DNA of 64,000 nt from Actinomycetota bacterium. Its GTDB lineage: Bacteria > Actinomycetota > Thermoleophilia > Gaiellales > Gaiellaceae. The stretch is taken from assembly GCA_003132665.1 (NCBI GenBank), contig PKYN01000009.1, positions 327,714 to 391,713 on the forward strand. The letters run 5' to 3'. This document shows, piece after piece, positions 37,011-46,783 of the stretch. Made by a program: the position numbers and the translations under genes. How positions within the stretch are numbered: position 1 is the stretch's first letter; each line of letters starts with the position of its first letter. Below the pieces are notes generated by a model, which did no database searches, was not told the origin of the DNA, and saw only the letters and a list, made by a program, of their open reading frames with translations.

Positions 37011-37018
37011 ATTGCCAC

Positions 37019-37627
37019 ATGACGCTCGGGTCATTCGCCAGAAAGGCGCGACGGGCCGCGCCGGGTGTGACCGCGATCATGTTGGCGACGATCGCAACGG
37101 GCTGCAGTGCGGGTTGCTCTGCATCGATCTCGGTCGGCCGAGATAAGGCGGGAGGCACCTACAGCAACCACGGCGTCTCGTTCACGATCCCCAAGGGCTG
37201 GAGACGGCTGAGCGATCTGACAATCCAGACGAAATCCGGAAGCGAGATCTGGTCGGAGGGCTTCGCCGCGGAACCGGGCTACGACCTCGTCGGTGTAACG
37301 GCCTATGCGACGAAGATTGTCGTCACGAGAAAAAACGCGAAAAAGGTTGCGCCGCAAGTCGCGGCTACGATGAGAAACCTTTTCGCGGCGGCGGGTGGAA
37401 GAGTCCTAAACGGTCCGATCGTGACGTCGCTCAGGGGCATGGCCGGCTATCGCTTCGAAACCACCTTTCCCGGCCAGAGCGGAGACATGCTCGAAAGTCG
37501 ATTGCTCCTGGTCTGGAACGGTCACACCGAGTACTTCTTCAACTGCCAGCACCGAGCGGGTAGCTCGCTGAGCGCCGAGATCGAGCATGGCTGCGGGACG
37601 ATCGAGAGCAGCTTCAAGCTCGACTGA
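37019..37627 (+). CDS. Secreted lipoprotein, copy 2
   Basis: 202 aa paralogue of the preceding gene. The basic N-region KARRAAPG is followed by the hydrophobic stretch and lipobox TIATGC; two more cysteines follow closely (CSAGCSAS). The mature domain begins TYSNHGVSFTIPKGW and ends LLVWNGHTEYFFNCQHRAG and IEHGCGTIE, matching copy 1 motif for motif. I start at the ATG at 37019, because the frame upstream lies inside copy 1. The tandem pair indicates local duplication and divergence. It is convergent with coaBC, five bases apart. Confidence 0.78.
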   Translation: MTLGSFARKARRAAPGVTAIMLATIATGCSAGCSASISVGRDKAGGTYSNHGVSFTIPKGWRRLSDLTIQTKSGSEIWSEGFAAEPGYDLVGVTAYATKIVVTRKNAKKVAPQVAATMRNLFAAAGGRVLNGPIVTSLRGMAGYRFETTFPGQSGDMLESRLLLVWNGHTEYFFNCQHRAGSSLSAEIEHGCGTIESSFKLD

Positions 37628-37632
37628 GCGCG

Positions 37633-38790
37633 TCAGGCGCCCTGTCCGCGTAACCGTTCGACCTCGTCGAGGATGCCTGCGGCGATCTCGCTTTTCGGCG
37701 CCCGGCTCAGCACGACCTCGCCGGACTCGGTAATTAAAACGACCTCGTTCTCCTCGGCGTCGAAGCCGATGCCCGGCCGGGATATGTCGTTGAACACGAT
37801 CAGGTCGACCTTCTTCGCTCGCAGCTTCGCCCGCGCGCGCTCCAGGCCCTGATCGCCTTCGTCCGCCGCGAACCCGATCAGCAGTTGCCCCTCGTGCCGC
37901 CGCCGTCCCAGATCGAGCAGCACGTCGGTCGTCGGTTCCAGCTCGACTGTCCAGTTCTGATCGTTCTTGTGGCGCTTGCCGCTTTCTTTCGCAGCCGGAC
38001 GGTAGTCGGCGACGGCGGCGCTCATCAGGATCACGTCGGCATCACGCCCGAGCACGGCGTCGGTCAGCGCGGCGGCGCTGTCCACCTCGACCAGTTCGAT
38101 GCCAGCGGGCGCCGGAACGGCCAGGTTGGCCGCTACAAGCGTTACCTCGGCCCCGCGCCGCGCCGCCTCGGCCGCCAGCGCCACACCCATCCGGCCGGAG
38201 GAACGATTGCCCAGGAAGCGCACCGAATCGAGCGGCTCTCGCGTCCCGCCGGCGCTGATCAAAACCCGCGTACCGGCGAGCGAGTCAGACACCGCGAGAA
38301 GCTGCCGGCAACACTCGAAGATCGCCTCCGGCTCGCTCATCCTCCCCACGCCGCTTCCCCCTTCGCCCAGTTCGCCGTGCTCGGGGCCGACGACGTGCGC
38401 GCCGCGCTCGCGCAGGACGCGCATGTTCTCCTGAGTGGCCGGGCTCGCCCACATGCGCGAGTTCATCGCCGGCGCCAGGACGAGCGGGCCGCGGTGTGCG
38501 AGCGCGCTCTCGGTGACGAGGTTGTCGGCGATGCCGCCGGCCAGCTTGGCCAGCGTGTTGGCCGTGGCCGGGGCGATGACGAACAGATCGGCGCGCTCGA
38601 GGTGCGGATAAGGGCCACCCGAGCCCGAACGTCGAGCGAGCGCATTCAAAGTTTGCGCGCTCACGAACTTCTCGCCCGCCGGGGTCAGAAGCGGCACGAC
38701 CTCGTGCTCCGCCTTGACGAAGAGACGCACCAGCTCGCACGCTTTGTAAGCGGAGATGCCACCCGAGACGCCGACGAGGATCTTGGCCAT
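37633..38790 (-). CDS. coaBC: Bifunctional phosphopantothenoylcysteine decarboxylase / phosphopantothenate-cysteine ligase
   Basis: 385 aa enzyme of coenzyme A synthesis. The N-terminal CoaC flavodoxin-like domain (about 1-175) has VGVSGGISAYKACELVR, HLERADLFVIAPATANT with the active-site His, and PAMNSRMW. The C-terminal CoaB domain (about 180-385) has VLISAGGTREPLDSVRFLGNRSSGRMG and FNDISRPGIGFDAEENEV. It is the last member of the mihF-gmk-rpoZ-nucleotidyltransferase-coaBC stretch; gmk-rpoZ-coaBC is a common cluster. An 84-base gap separates it from the nucleotidyltransferase gene. Confidence 0.95.
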   Translation of the reverse strand: MAKILVGVSGGISAYKACELVRLFVKAEHEVVPLLTPAGEKFVSAQTLNALARRSGSGGPYPHLERADLFVIAPATANTLAKLAGGIADNLVTESALAHRGPLVLAPAMNSRMWASPATQENMRVLRERGAHVVGPEHGELGEGGSGVGRMSEPEAIFECCRQLLAVSDSLAGTRVLISAGGTREPLDSVRFLGNRSSGRMGVALAAEAARRGAEVTLVAANLAVPAPAGIELVEVDSAAALTDAVLGRDADVILMSAAVADYRPAAKESGKRHKNDQNWTVELEPTTDVLLDLGRRRHEGQLLIGFAADEGDQGLERARAKLRAKKVDLIVFNDISRPGIGFDAEENEVVLITESGEVVLSRAPKSEIAAGILDEVERLRGQGA

Positions 38791-38874
38791 GCCAAGAAGA
38801 TTAGTCCCAGGCCTTGCTTGCCCGCACGCGGCGAGCCCGACGCTCGGATGGACGCCCGTTCGCTGAGCCGACCG

Positions 38875-39672
38875 TCAGGCGTCTTCGAGCGGAGCCGGGC
38901 CGAAGCGCCAGTTCCACTCCGAGCGGCGCATGAAGCGCGTGACCGCTTCTTTCATCGTAAGATCGAGATCTGCAAAGGCGGTGATCGAGGCGGCAAGCTC
39001 GGCGGCGGTCTCGATGCCCGGCGCCGTGAGTAGCGCATCGATCTGCGCCAACAGACCTTCGGGCTTCGCGGGAGCGCGCTCCAGCTCGTGCAGGAACCAC
39101 TTGTGGTACGGATAGAGCATGCGGTTCAGCGCCAGCACCGTGCGCCCCGCATAGAGAGCGAGCCGTGAGCCGGCGAAGACGGCCAGGTAGCGGTCCTGGC
39201 GCTTGTCGGCCTCGCGCATGAACCATTCCATCAGCATCACGTGCCCGCCGAAGTCGCGTAGTTTCTCGTCGCGCTCGTGCGCGGGGTAGGCGGCAGCCGC
39301 GGCGATCCGCGCCTCCAGGCCCTCGACGCGTGAGAAGGCGACGAAGGCGTCCTCGAACGCCCAGCGCGCGGGCTCGCTGCCTCGAGCCGCCACCTCGTCG
39401 ATGAAGCCGAGTGCGACCACCTTGCCGTCGAGGTAGCCGCCCTCGTAGTCGGCCAGCGTGTCGTCGAAGACCGTTAACTGGTCCTGCTCGATGCGCGCCG
39501 CGGCGACCGCGTCGGAGAAAACAAGCATCACGTCGAGATCCGAGGTCGGCGAGGCCAGCCCGTGTGCGACCGAGCCGCCGACTATCAACCCGAGCAGCTC
39601 GGGATCGGCCGAATAGTGCTCACACGCGCGGGCTATCAGACGTTCGTGCTGCGGAAGGAGCGCGCGACCCAC
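38875..39672 (-). CDS. Nucleotidyltransferase-fold protein
   Basis: 265 aa. The N-terminal polymerase-beta-like site GGSVAHGLASPTSDLDVMLVF (about 32-52) has the GS and DxD signatures of minimal nucleotidyltransferases such as kanamycin adenylyltransferase. A helical C-terminal domain (about 120-250) ends SEWNWRFG and resembles DUF4037-type proteins. It may adenylylate a small molecule or a protein; no toxin or antitoxin partner is adjacent. It starts with a GTG 13 bases after the rpoZ stop, an unexpected insertion between rpoZ and coaBC. Confidence 0.75.
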   Translation of the reverse strand: MGRALLPQHERLIARACEHYSADPELLGLIVGGSVAHGLASPTSDLDVMLVFSDAVAAARIEQDQLTVFDDTLADYEGGYLDGKVVALGFIDEVAARGSEPARWAFEDAFVAFSRVEGLEARIAAAAAYPAHERDEKLRDFGGHVMLMEWFMREADKRQDRYLAVFAGSRLALYAGRTVLALNRMLYPYHKWFLHELERAPAKPEGLLAQIDALLTAPGIETAAELAASITAFADLDLTMKEAVTRFMRRSEWNWRFGPAPLEDA

Positions 39673-39685
39673 CGACCGGGCTGGG

Positions 39686-39919
39686 TCAGTACTGCTTGTA
39701 CTCGTAGGAGAGCTTGTTCTGCGCGACTTCTTCCAAAGCCATAGTCAGGTAGTTCTTGGAACGCGACTCGATCATCGGCGGCGGCGCCTCGTCGAAGGAG
39801 CCTTCACCGAGCATGTGGTGGTAGTTGTTGATCTGCCTGGCTCGTTTTGCGGCCACGATGACGAGTGCATAGCGTGAGTCAACGCATTCGAGCAGTCTGT
39901 CTACGCGCGGGTCGATCAT
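39686..39919 (-). CDS. rpoZ: RNA polymerase omega subunit
   Basis: 77 aa omega, which clamps the C-terminus of beta-prime during RNA polymerase assembly. Typical features are DPRVDRLLECVDSRYALVIVAAKRARQI near the N-terminus and NYLTMALEEVAQNKLSYEY at the end. The ATG overlaps the gmk stop as ATGA, the standard gmk-rpoZ coupling. Confidence 0.93.
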   Translation of the reverse strand: MIDPRVDRLLECVDSRYALVIVAAKRARQINNYHHMLGEGSFDEAPPPMIESRSKNYLTMALEEVAQNKLSYEYKQY

Positions 39920-40497
39920 GGTTCAATCGTAGCTGCGAGCGCAAGTTCCCGCCGAACCACGCGCTCCAGCTCGTCGGCGGCGTGCTCCAGCTCGTCGTTC
40001 ACGATCACGTGATCAAACTCGCCGGCCTGCTCGAGCTGCTCGTGCGCGAGGCGCAGGCGCTCACCGATCTCGGTGTGGGTCTCGGTCGCTCGTTCCTTCA
40101 AGCGGCGCTCGAGCTCGGCCACCGACGCGCTGATGAAGATCGTGACCGCTCCCGGGACGGTGCGCTTGATGTTGAGCGCGCCTTCGGTCTCGAGCTCGAG
40201 CACGCAGATCCGCCCGCCCCGCGCGATTCGCTCCAGCTCCGAGCGAAGGGTTCCGTAGCATCGCTGCGACACATAGGTGACGTGCTCGAGGAACTCTCCC
40301 GCACGGACGCGGCGCGCGAACTCCTCGGGCGTTAGGAACCAGTACTCGCGCCCGTCCTGCTCGCCGGGGCGCCGCTCTCGCGTCGTGGCCGAGATGGAGT
40401 GCTCGAGCTGGGGAAGGCGGCGGAGCAGCTCGGCGATCAGCGTTCCCTTGCCGGCGCCCGAGGGGCCGGTGACCACGATGACCGGAGCCGGGCTCAT
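39916..40497 (-). CDS. gmk: Guanylate kinase
   Basis: 193 aa kinase converting GMP to GDP. P-loop GPSGAGKG (11-18), the GMP-binding TTRERRPGEQDG region (39-50), EFLEHVTY (about 69-76) and the lid with ERRLKERATET are all present. Length is normal. It follows mihF by 86 bases and overlaps rpoZ by 4 bases. A GTCGC/GCGAC hairpin (40536-40550) lies in the mihF-gmk gap. Confidence 0.96.
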   Translation of the reverse strand: MSPAPVIVVTGPSGAGKGTLIAELLRRLPQLEHSISATTRERRPGEQDGREYWFLTPEEFARRVRAGEFLEHVTYVSQRCYGTLRSELERIARGGRICVLELETEGALNIKRTVPGAVTIFISASVAELERRLKERATETHTEIGERLRLAHEQLEQAGEFDHVIVNDELEHAADELERVVRRELALAATIEP

Positions 40498-40583
40498 TGC
40501 CGCAAACCTACTGCCTCGGTCGCGGTAGTGGCCTGGTCGCCGTTAGCGACGATGTGAGCACTGTCCACGGAGCGTAAAGGCTC

Positions 40584-40916
40584 TCAGCTGCGGCTAAAAA
40601 GGGCGATCAGCTCGCCGCGCTGGCGATCGGACAGGCCGCCGACAGTCTTCGACTGGCTGATGCGGCACTGGTTGAGGAGGCGGGCTGCTTTGACGCGACC
40701 GAACTTGGGCACCGCCATGAGGATGTCCAGAACCTTCGCCGTCTCGACGTATTCCGGTGGCTGGCCGAGGATGTCCTCAATCCGCGCGCCCCCTTCTTTG
40801 AGGTCACGCTTGAGTTTCGCTCGCCTGACGCGGATCTCGTTCGCTCGCTGCAACGCTTCCATACGTTGATCGAGCGAGCGAGCAGGCGCTTGTGCTTGCC
40901 CCTTCGAAAGCACCAT
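40584..40916 (-). CDS. mihF: Actinobacterial integration host factor (mIHF)
   Basis: 110 aa basic DNA-binding protein related to mycobacterial and Streptomyces IHF, which binds and compacts DNA through a helix-two-turn-helix domain. The core reads YVETAKVLDILMAVPKFGRVKAARLLNQCRIS and the C-terminal GLSDRQRGELIALF. I start at the ATG at 40916: the longer frame begins with a TTG that is actually the -35 hexamer of the promoter. mihF-gmk-rpoZ is the conserved actinobacterial order and a good lineage marker. Confidence 0.93.
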   Translation of the reverse strand: MVLSKGQAQAPARSLDQRMEALQRANEIRVRRAKLKRDLKEGGARIEDILGQPPEYVETAKVLDILMAVPKFGRVKAARLLNQCRISQSKTVGGLSDRQRGELIALFSRS

Positions 40917-40924
40917 GGGCGGCC

Positions 40925-40952
40925 ATACTAACAATTCACGCGGAACGGTCAA
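40925..40952 (-). promoter_or_regulatory. Strong mihF promoter, probably leaderless
   Basis: TTGACC (40952-40947), 16-base spacer, TAGTAT (40930-40925). The ATG is eight bases beyond the -10, where transcription should start, so the mRNA would have no or almost no leader; no Shine-Dalgarno is present, in agreement. Confidence 0.7.
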
Positions 40953-41015
40953 GCGGGAAGATTCTCGCGGATTTACAGGAGTTTTCGGATCGGGCGCAGA
41001 TCGGTCGCTACTGAG

Positions 41016-41870
41016 CTAGCCAGCGGAGGGCCGATGAGCGGCTCCGCGAGCCTCGCCCGGGCGCTCAAAACCACGAGCGAGAGCCTCTTGCTCGAGCTCG
41101 GTTCGCACCCTTTCGGGCGCCTCCAAGTCGCCGAACAGAACCGAGCCGAGAGCAACCGCAGAGGCGCCGGCGGCGATCAGATCGAGCGCCTGCTTTCCGT
41201 TTTGCACTCCGCCCACCCCGACGATCGGGACGGCCCCCTTGGTCGCCTCGTAGCAAAGGTAGACGGCCGCCAGGGCGACCGGCCGCATCGCTGCGCCGGA
41301 GTAGCCGCCAACGCCCCGGCCAAGCCTGGGCTCGAGCGTCCATTCGTCGAGAACCAGTCCGCGCAGGGAGTTGACGAGCGTGAGGCCGCTCGCTCCTGCT
41401 TCGATCACGCCCGTCGCGACCTCGGCGACATCGGGCAGGTGCGGCGAGAGCTTGGCGTAGAGCGGCTTGTCGCTGACAGCGCGGCAGGCCGCCACTATCT
41501 CGGCCGCTCCCGCGGCGGCCGGATCGACATTCGGGCAGGAGAGATTGAGCTCCAGCGCGCTCACCGACTCGCGCTCGCCGATGCGCTCGCAAACCCGGGC
41601 GTAGTCCGCGGCGTTTGCGCCGCCGACCGAGATCCAGAAGGGCATCCCCAGCTCCTCGAGCCGCGGCAGAATCTCGGCGCAGAAGCTCTCGACGCCCGGG
41701 TTCTGCAGGCCGATCGAGTTGAGCAGGCCGAAGTCCGTCTCGGCCAGGCGCGGTTGCGGGTTACCGGACATTGGCTCGGGCGTGATCGTCTTCGCCACGT
41801 AGATGTCGAGACTGCGCGCGACTCTTGGCGCCGTCAGTGCGTCGAGGCAGCCCGAGGCGTTCAGTATCAT
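41016..41870 (-). CDS. pyrD: Dihydroorotate dehydrogenase B, catalytic subunit
   Basis: 284 aa class 1B PyrD, oxidising dihydroorotate to orotate with electrons passed to the PyrK partner. The active-site cysteine is Cys112 in LNLSCPNVD, and the FMN-site motifs GGVQNGKQALDLIAAGASAV are present. The N-terminus is short: the protein begins directly with MILNASGC, lacking about 14 residues of the usual first strand, and a stop codon a few codons upstream excludes a longer form. The ATG overlaps the pyrK stop (ATGA). It is the last gene of the pyr operon. Confidence 0.93.
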   Translation of the reverse strand: MILNASGCLDALTAPRVARSLDIYVAKTITPEPMSGNPQPRLAETDFGLLNSIGLQNPGVESFCAEILPRLEELGMPFWISVGGANAADYARVCERIGERESVSALELNLSCPNVDPAAAGAAEIVAACRAVSDKPLYAKLSPHLPDVAEVATGVIEAGASGLTLVNSLRGLVLDEWTLEPRLGRGVGGYSGAAMRPVALAAVYLCYEATKGAVPIVGVGGVQNGKQALDLIAAGASAVALGSVLFGDLEAPERVRTELEQEALARGFERPGEARGAAHRPSAG

Positions 41871-42586
41871 GCCTCCGCCTCCTCCTCTTCGTCGTCGATC
41901 AGCGGTAGAGCGGGAGGGCGCCCGTTCAGCACCGGGCCCTCGACGCAGAGCCGCCTCGATTTGCCGTCGAGCTCGACCACGCAGCCGTAGCAGGCGCCGA
42001 AGCCGCAGGCCATCGGCGCCTCCCAGGCAAGCTGGGCGTCGGGAACAAGCGCGTGCACCGCGTGCAGCATCGGCTCCGGGCCGCAGGCCAGCACGTCCAT
42101 CGGAACTCCGGGGATGAGCTCGGTCACGAGCTGGGGCTCGATGCAGACCTCGGCCTTGGGAACGAGCTGCGCGGCCTCGGCCTGGCGAGCGGTGCGGAAT
42201 CCGAGCACAACCGGTGGATTTCCCATCACCTGCGCGGCGTATGGGAAGGGCGCGACGCCGATGCCGCCGCCGACGAGAAGAGGTCGCTTGACGTCGGTGC
42301 GAAAGCCGTTGCCGAGCGGACCGAAGAGGCCGATCTTCTGACCGCGCTCCAGCTCGCAGAGCACGCGCGTGGCGGGCCCGACCGGATTGATCAGGAAGGC
42401 GAGCTCGTCTTTCTCGGCAAGACAGATAGAGAAGGGTCGCGGCATGATGTGACCGGGCACGTCGAGCATGAAGAATTGGCCCGGCAGTCCGGCTTCGAGC
42501 CCGCCGCGCTCGAGGCGAAGCAGCGTATACAGGCCGATTCTCTCGCTACCGCCGACGCGGCGCTGCTCCCTGCGAGGAGACGCCAC
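41867..42586 (-). CDS. pyrK: Dihydroorotate dehydrogenase B, electron-transfer subunit
   Basis: 239 aa FAD and 2Fe-2S subunit. The FAD domain has PRPFSICL, the NAD domain VGGGIGVAPFPYAAQ, and the cluster motif is CGFGACYGCVVELDGKSRRLC (four cysteines, Cx4Cx2Cx11C). I start at the GTG at 42586, whose G is also the last base of the carB stop (TAGTG), with GAGGAAGAG upstream. The open frame extends into carB without PyrK similarity. The presence of PyrK shows that PyrD uses NAD+. Confidence 0.92.
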   Translation of the reverse strand: MASPRREQRRVGGSERIGLYTLLRLERGGLEAGLPGQFFMLDVPGHIMPRPFSICLAEKDELAFLINPVGPATRVLCELERGQKIGLFGPLGNGFRTDVKRPLLVGGGIGVAPFPYAAQVMGNPPVVLGFRTARQAEAAQLVPKAEVCIEPQLVTELIPGVPMDVLACGPEPMLHAVHALVPDAQLAWEAPMACGFGACYGCVVELDGKSRRLCVEGPVLNGRPPALPLIDDEEEEAEA

Positions 42587-45500
42587 TACGACGTCTCTTC
42601 CTCGCGACTGCGACCCTCCGGCGCCGCGCCGCTGTCCGCGGCGATTCGCTCCTGCAGCGAACACGATTCGCTGCTCCGGGCGTTGGCGATCGCCTGCACA
42701 GCCGCCGCCGCACCCGAGATGGTCGTGATGCAGGGAACGCGGGCGATCAGGGCCGCCTCGCGAATCAGGTAGCCGTCGGTGCGGGCGCCCGATCCCTGAG
42801 GCGTGTTGACGACGAGGTCGCAGCGGCCGCGCCGAATCAGGTCGACAACGGTGGTGCCTTCTTTTCCTTCGACCTCGGAGACCTTCAGCACCTCGCCGAT
42901 CTCGATTCCGGCGCCGGCGAAGGCTCTGGCCGTTCCGCGCGTCGCGACCAGCTCGAAGCCCAGTCCGGCGAGCGCAGCGGCCACCGGCACCGCGGCCGAC
43001 TTGTCGGCATCCCTGACCGAGAAGAAGGCCCTTCCGCTGGCGGGCAGCTCGCGTCCCGCCGCACGCTCGGCTTTGGCCAGCGCCGTCGGGAGATCCTCCG
43101 CGGTCGCCATCACCTCACCGGTCGAGCGCATCTCGGGTCCCAGCACCGGGTCGGCACCGGGGAAGCGTGAGAACGGCAGCACGGCGGCCTTGACGCTGTA
43201 CTGGCGCGGTGGCCGCTCGGGCGGCAGGCCCAGCTCGGGGATCTTGACGCCGTCGCCGAGCCGGCAGGCCGCGGCGACCAGGTTCACGCCCGTCGCCTTG
43301 CTGGCGAAGGGAACCGTGCGTGAGGCGCGCGGATTCACCTCCAGCACGAAGACTTCCTCACCCACCACCGCCAGCTGAACGTTGAGCAGGCCGACGACTC
43401 CGAGCGCCGGCCCGAGGCGGCGAATGATCGTGGTTATCTCCTCGGATACCGCGGGTGTGAGCGACGGCGCCGGAAGCACGCAGGAGGAGTCGCCAGAGTG
43501 AACGCCCGCCTCCTCGACGTGCTGCATGATCGCGCCGATGTAGGTGCACTCACCGTCGGAGAGCGCGTCGACGTCGATCTCGACCGCGTTCTCCAGGAAG
43601 CGGTCGATCAGAACCTTCCGCGCCGCCGCGACGAGCGCCGAGCGCACGTCGTCCGGCCGGTAGCAGACGCGCATGGCCCGGCCACCCAGGACATAGGAGG
43701 GTCGCACCAGCACCGGATAACCGATCCGGTCGGCGATACCGATCGCCTCCTCGGAGGTCGAGGCCATGCCCCACTCCGGGCAGCGAATGGCCAGTCGCTC
43801 GAGAAGGTCGCCGAAGCGCTCCCGGTCCTCGGCCAGGTCGATCGCCTCGAACGGGGTGCCCATGATGTGGAAGCCGGCCGCCTCGATCGCCCGCGCGAGC
43901 TTGAGCGGCGTCTGGCCGCCGAACTGGATCACGATTCCGGCCGGGCGCTCGCGCTCGCAGATCGCCAGCACGTTCTCGATCGTCAAGGGCTCGAAGTAGA
44001 GACGGTCGGAGGTGTCGTAGTCGGTGGAAACGGTCTCGGGGTTGCAGTTGACCATCACGGCCTCGTAGCCGAGCTCGCGGAAGCTCTGCGCCGCGTGGAC
44101 GCAGCAATAGTCGAACTCGATCCCCTGCCCGATCCGGTTCGGACCCGAGCCGAGAATCACGACGCTCTGCTTCTCGCGCTCAGGGTCGGGCGCCGCTTCG
44201 TCCACCTCGCCCCAGGTCGAGAAGTAGTAGTTAGACGCGGCCTCGACCTCGCCGGCGCAGGAGTCAACGCGACGATAGGTAGGCCTGATATCCAGCGCCA
44301 GCCGTTTGGCGCGAAGCTCCGGCTCCTCGCAGCCCGCGGCCTCGGCGATCTCGGCGTCCGAAAGCCCGAGGCGCTTCAGGCGCAGAAGCTCGTCCGCATC
44401 GAGGTGGTCGAGCGCCGGTATGCGCCCGAGCGCCAGCCGAATGCGCTCGATCTCCGACAGGAACCAGGGATGGATTCCCTCGGGCAGGTCGTCCAGCTCG
44501 AGCCAGGGCGAGCTCACGCCGGCGTCGAGCTCGCGCGAGCGGCGAGCCTTGAGGAAGGCCTCGCTGAAGGTGCGCCCGATTCCCATCGCCTCGCCGACCG
44601 ATTTCATCTGCGTGCCCAGCGTCGAGTCGGCGCCCGGGAACTTCTCGAACGCGAAGCGCGGGAATTTGACCACCACGTAGTCGAGCGTGGGCTCGAAGGA
44701 AGCCGGCGTCGTCTTGGTCAGGTCGTTCGGGATCTCGTCGAGGGTGTAGCCGATGGCCAGCTTGGCGGCCACCTTGGCGATCGGGTAGCCGGTGGCCTTG
44801 GAGGCCAGAGCCGAGGAGCGCGAGACGCGCGGGTTCATCTCGATCACGCGCAGCTCGCCCGTATCGCGCTCGCGCGCGAACTGGATGTTGGAGCCGCCGG
44901 TCTCGACGCCGACCGCGCGAATGATCGCGATCGAGGCGTCGCGCAGCTCCTGGTAGGCCTCGTCGCTCAGTGTCATCTGCGGCGCCACGGTCACCGAGTC
45001 GCCGGTGTGGACGCCCATCGGATCGAGGTTCTCGATTGAGCAGACGATGACGACGTTGTCGAGGCGGTCGCGGATCACCTCGAGCTCGAACTCGTCCCAG
45101 CCCCGCACCGACTCCTCCACCAATACCTGGCCGATCGGGCTCTCGGAGAGGCCCACCGCCGCCTGGCGCTCGAGCTGGGCGCGGGTCGAGACGAAGCCGC
45201 CGCCGTGCCCGCCGAGCGTGAAGGCGGGACGAACCACCGCCGGCAGGCTCACACCCGCAAGATCGGAAAGCTGCGTGACGATTCGCGACTCGGGCACGCG
45301 CAGGCCGACGCTCTGGACGGCGTCGCGGAAGAGCAGCCGATCCTCGGCGCGGCGGATGACCTCCACCGGCGCCCCGATCAACTCGATTCCGAGCTCGTCG
45401 AGCACCCCGGCCTCCGACAGCATCGTGGCCAGGTTGAGCGCCGTCTGACCGCCGAGAGTCGGCAGCAGAGCGTCGGGCCGCTCGCGCTCCAGCACCGAGG

Positions 45501-45723
45501 TCACACCGGTCACGTCGAGCGGTTCCAAGTAGGTGCGGTCGGCGAAGCCGGGGTCGGTCATGATCGTCGCCGGATTGGAGTTGACGACGATCGTGCGGAA
45601 GCCCTCCTCGCGCAGCACCTTGAGCGCCTGGCAGCCGGAGTAGTCGAACTCGCAGGCCTGCCCGATCACGATCGGGCCGGAGCCGATGACGCAGATCGAT
45701 TTCAGATCCTTCCGCCTAGGCAC
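42586..45723 (-). CDS. carB: Carbamoyl-phosphate synthase large subunit
   Basis: 1045 aa. Two homologous ATP-grasp halves (about 1-540 and 541-930) phosphorylate bicarbonate and carbamate; a C-terminal MGS-like domain (about 930-1045, [19 protein letters not shown]) is the usual allosteric site. Both halves keep the [16 protein letters not shown] and [16 protein letters not shown] signatures. I start at the GTG at 45723 (PRRKDLKSI, the classic N-terminus, with AAAGG nine bases upstream), which overlaps the carA stop by 8 bases; an ATG at 45756 adds 11 residues. Confidence 0.97.
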   Translation of the reverse strand: MPRRKDLKSICVIGSGPIVIGQACEFDYSGCQALKVLREEGFRTIVVNSNPATIMTDPGFADRTYLEPLDVTGVTSVLERERPDALLPTLGGQTALNLATMLSEAGVLDELGIELIGAPVEVIRRAEDRLLFRDAVQSVGLRVPESRIVTQLSDLAGVSLPAVVRPAFTLGGHGGGFVSTRAQLERQAAVGLSESPIGQVLVEESVRGWDEFELEVIRDRLDNVVIVCSIENLDPMGVHTGDSVTVAPQMTLSDEAYQELRDASIAIIRAVGVETGGSNIQFARERDTGELRVIEMNPRVSRSSALASKATGYPIAKVAAKLAIGYTLDEIPNDLTKTTPASFEPTLDYVVVKFPRFAFEKFPGADSTLGTQMKSVGEAMGIGRTFSEAFLKARRSRELDAGVSSPWLELDDLPEGIHPWFLSEIERIRLALGRIPALDHLDADELLRLKRLGLSDAEIAEAAGCEEPELRAKRLALDIRPTYRRVDSCAGEVEAASNYYFSTWGEVDEAAPDPEREKQSVVILGSGPNRIGQGIEFDYCCVHAAQSFRELGYEAVMVNCNPETVSTDYDTSDRLYFEPLTIENVLAICERERPAGIVIQFGGQTPLKLARAIEAAGFHIMGTPFEAIDLAEDRERFGDLLERLAIRCPEWGMASTSEEAIGIADRIGYPVLVRPSYVLGGRAMRVCYRPDDVRSALVAAARKVLIDRFLENAVEIDVDALSDGECTYIGAIMQHVEEAGVHSGDSSCVLPAPSLTPAVSEEITTIIRRLGPALGVVGLLNVQLAVVGEEVFVLEVNPRASRTVPFASKATGVNLVAAACRLGDGVKIPELGLPPERPPRQYSVKAAVLPFSRFPGADPVLGPEMRSTGEVMATAEDLPTALAKAERAAGRELPASGRAFFSVRDADKSAAVPVAAALAGLGFELVATRGTARAFAGAGIEIGEVLKVSEVEGKEGTTVVDLIRRGRCDLVVNTPQGSGARTDGYLIREAALIARVPCITTISGAAAAVQAIANARSSESCSLQERIAADSGAAPEGRSREEETS

Positions 45724-46783
45724 GTTCGACGGCCTTTCTGCGGCAAAGCTCGGCAACCCAGTCTTCGATCAGCAGCCGCGCGTCGTGCGGGCCGGGGCTG
45801 GCCTCGGGGTGGAACTGAACCGAGTAGGCGTCGAGCTTGGGGTAGGACAGACCCTCCACGGTGCCGTCGTAGAGCGAGATATGGGTTGCCTCCTCTTCGT
45901 CGGAAGGAGCGACGGCGAAGCCGTGATTCTGGCTCGTGACCAGCACTCGCCCGCTCGCGCGATGCAACACGGGGTGATTCGCTCCGCGGTGACCGAAGGG
46001 CAGCTTGTACGTCTCGTGGTCGGTTGCCAGGGCCAGGAGCTGGTGCCCGAGGCAGATGCCGAAGACCGGAACGCGCCCGAGCAGCTCGCGAATCGTGGCC
46101 ACCTCGGCCACGAGCGGTTCCGGATCGCCGGGGCCGTTCGAGAGCAGGACGCCGTCGAAGCCGGCCAGCGTGCCCGAGTCCACGTCGTGCGGCATGAGCG
46201 TCACCATCGCGCCCGCGCTCGTCAGGCGGCGCAGGATCGAGCGCTTGGTTCCGTAGTCGATCACGGCCACCGATACGAGCCCGGCGTCGGAGTAGACGAC
46301 GGGCTCGGGCGTGGAGACCTCGGCGGCCAGAGCGCGTCCTGCCATCGCCGGCTGCTCGAGCACAGTTTCGAGAGTGTCTTCGTAGGCGCTAGCGCCGGCG
46401 GCGACCGCCGCTCGCATCGAGCCGCAGTCGCGCAGGTGCAGCACGAGCGAGCGGGTGTCGATTCCCGTCAGCGCGACGATGCCGTTGTCGCTCAACCAAT
46501 CCGTCCAGGCAGGCCCGCGCGCCTCGCGCATGATCGCCGCCCGGGCCTGCGGCCGAGCCGACTCCGAGCGGCCGCGGGCGACGCCGTAGTTACCGACCAT
46601 CGGAGCGGTGAAGCAGATCAGCTGCTCGGCATAGCTGGGGTCGGTGAGGATCTCCTGATAACCGGTCATCGCGGTGGCGAAGACCGCCTCGCCGAACGCA
46701 GTGCCGTCGGCGCCCACCGACTCGCCGCGAAAGACCGTTCCGTCCTCGAGCACGACATAGCCGCCCGTTGCAAGCTCTCTCAC
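45716..46783 (-). CDS. carA: Carbamoyl-phosphate synthase small (glutaminase) subunit
   Basis: 355 aa subunit that releases ammonia from glutamine for CarB. The class I amidotransferase triad is Cys244 (FGICLGHQ), His325 and Glu327 ([10 protein letters not shown]). The N-terminal domain has [13 protein letters not shown] and [13 protein letters not shown]. The start is the GTG at 46783, overlapping the pyrC stop as GTGA; longer frames run into pyrC and are shadows. Confidence 0.96.
   Translation of the reverse strand: MRELATGGYVVLEDGTVFRGESVGADGTAFGEAVFATAMTGYQEILTDPSYAEQLICFTAPMVGNYGVARGRSESARPQARAAIMREARGPAWTDWLSDNGIVALTGIDTRSLVLHLRDCGSMRAAVAAGASAYEDTLETVLEQPAMAGRALAAEVSTPEPVVYSDAGLVSVAVIDYGTKRSILRRLTSAGAMVTLMPHDVDSGTLAGFDGVLLSNGPGDPEPLVAEVATIRELLGRVPVFGICLGHQLLALATDHETYKLPFGHRGANHPVLHRASGRVLVTSQNHGFAVAPSDEEEATHISLYDGTVEGLSYPKLDAYSVQFHPEASPGPHDARLLIEDWVAELCRRKAVERA

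Noticed and set aside
43498-45039. 513-codon plus-strand frame opposite carB
   Set aside because: Antisense shadow of carB.
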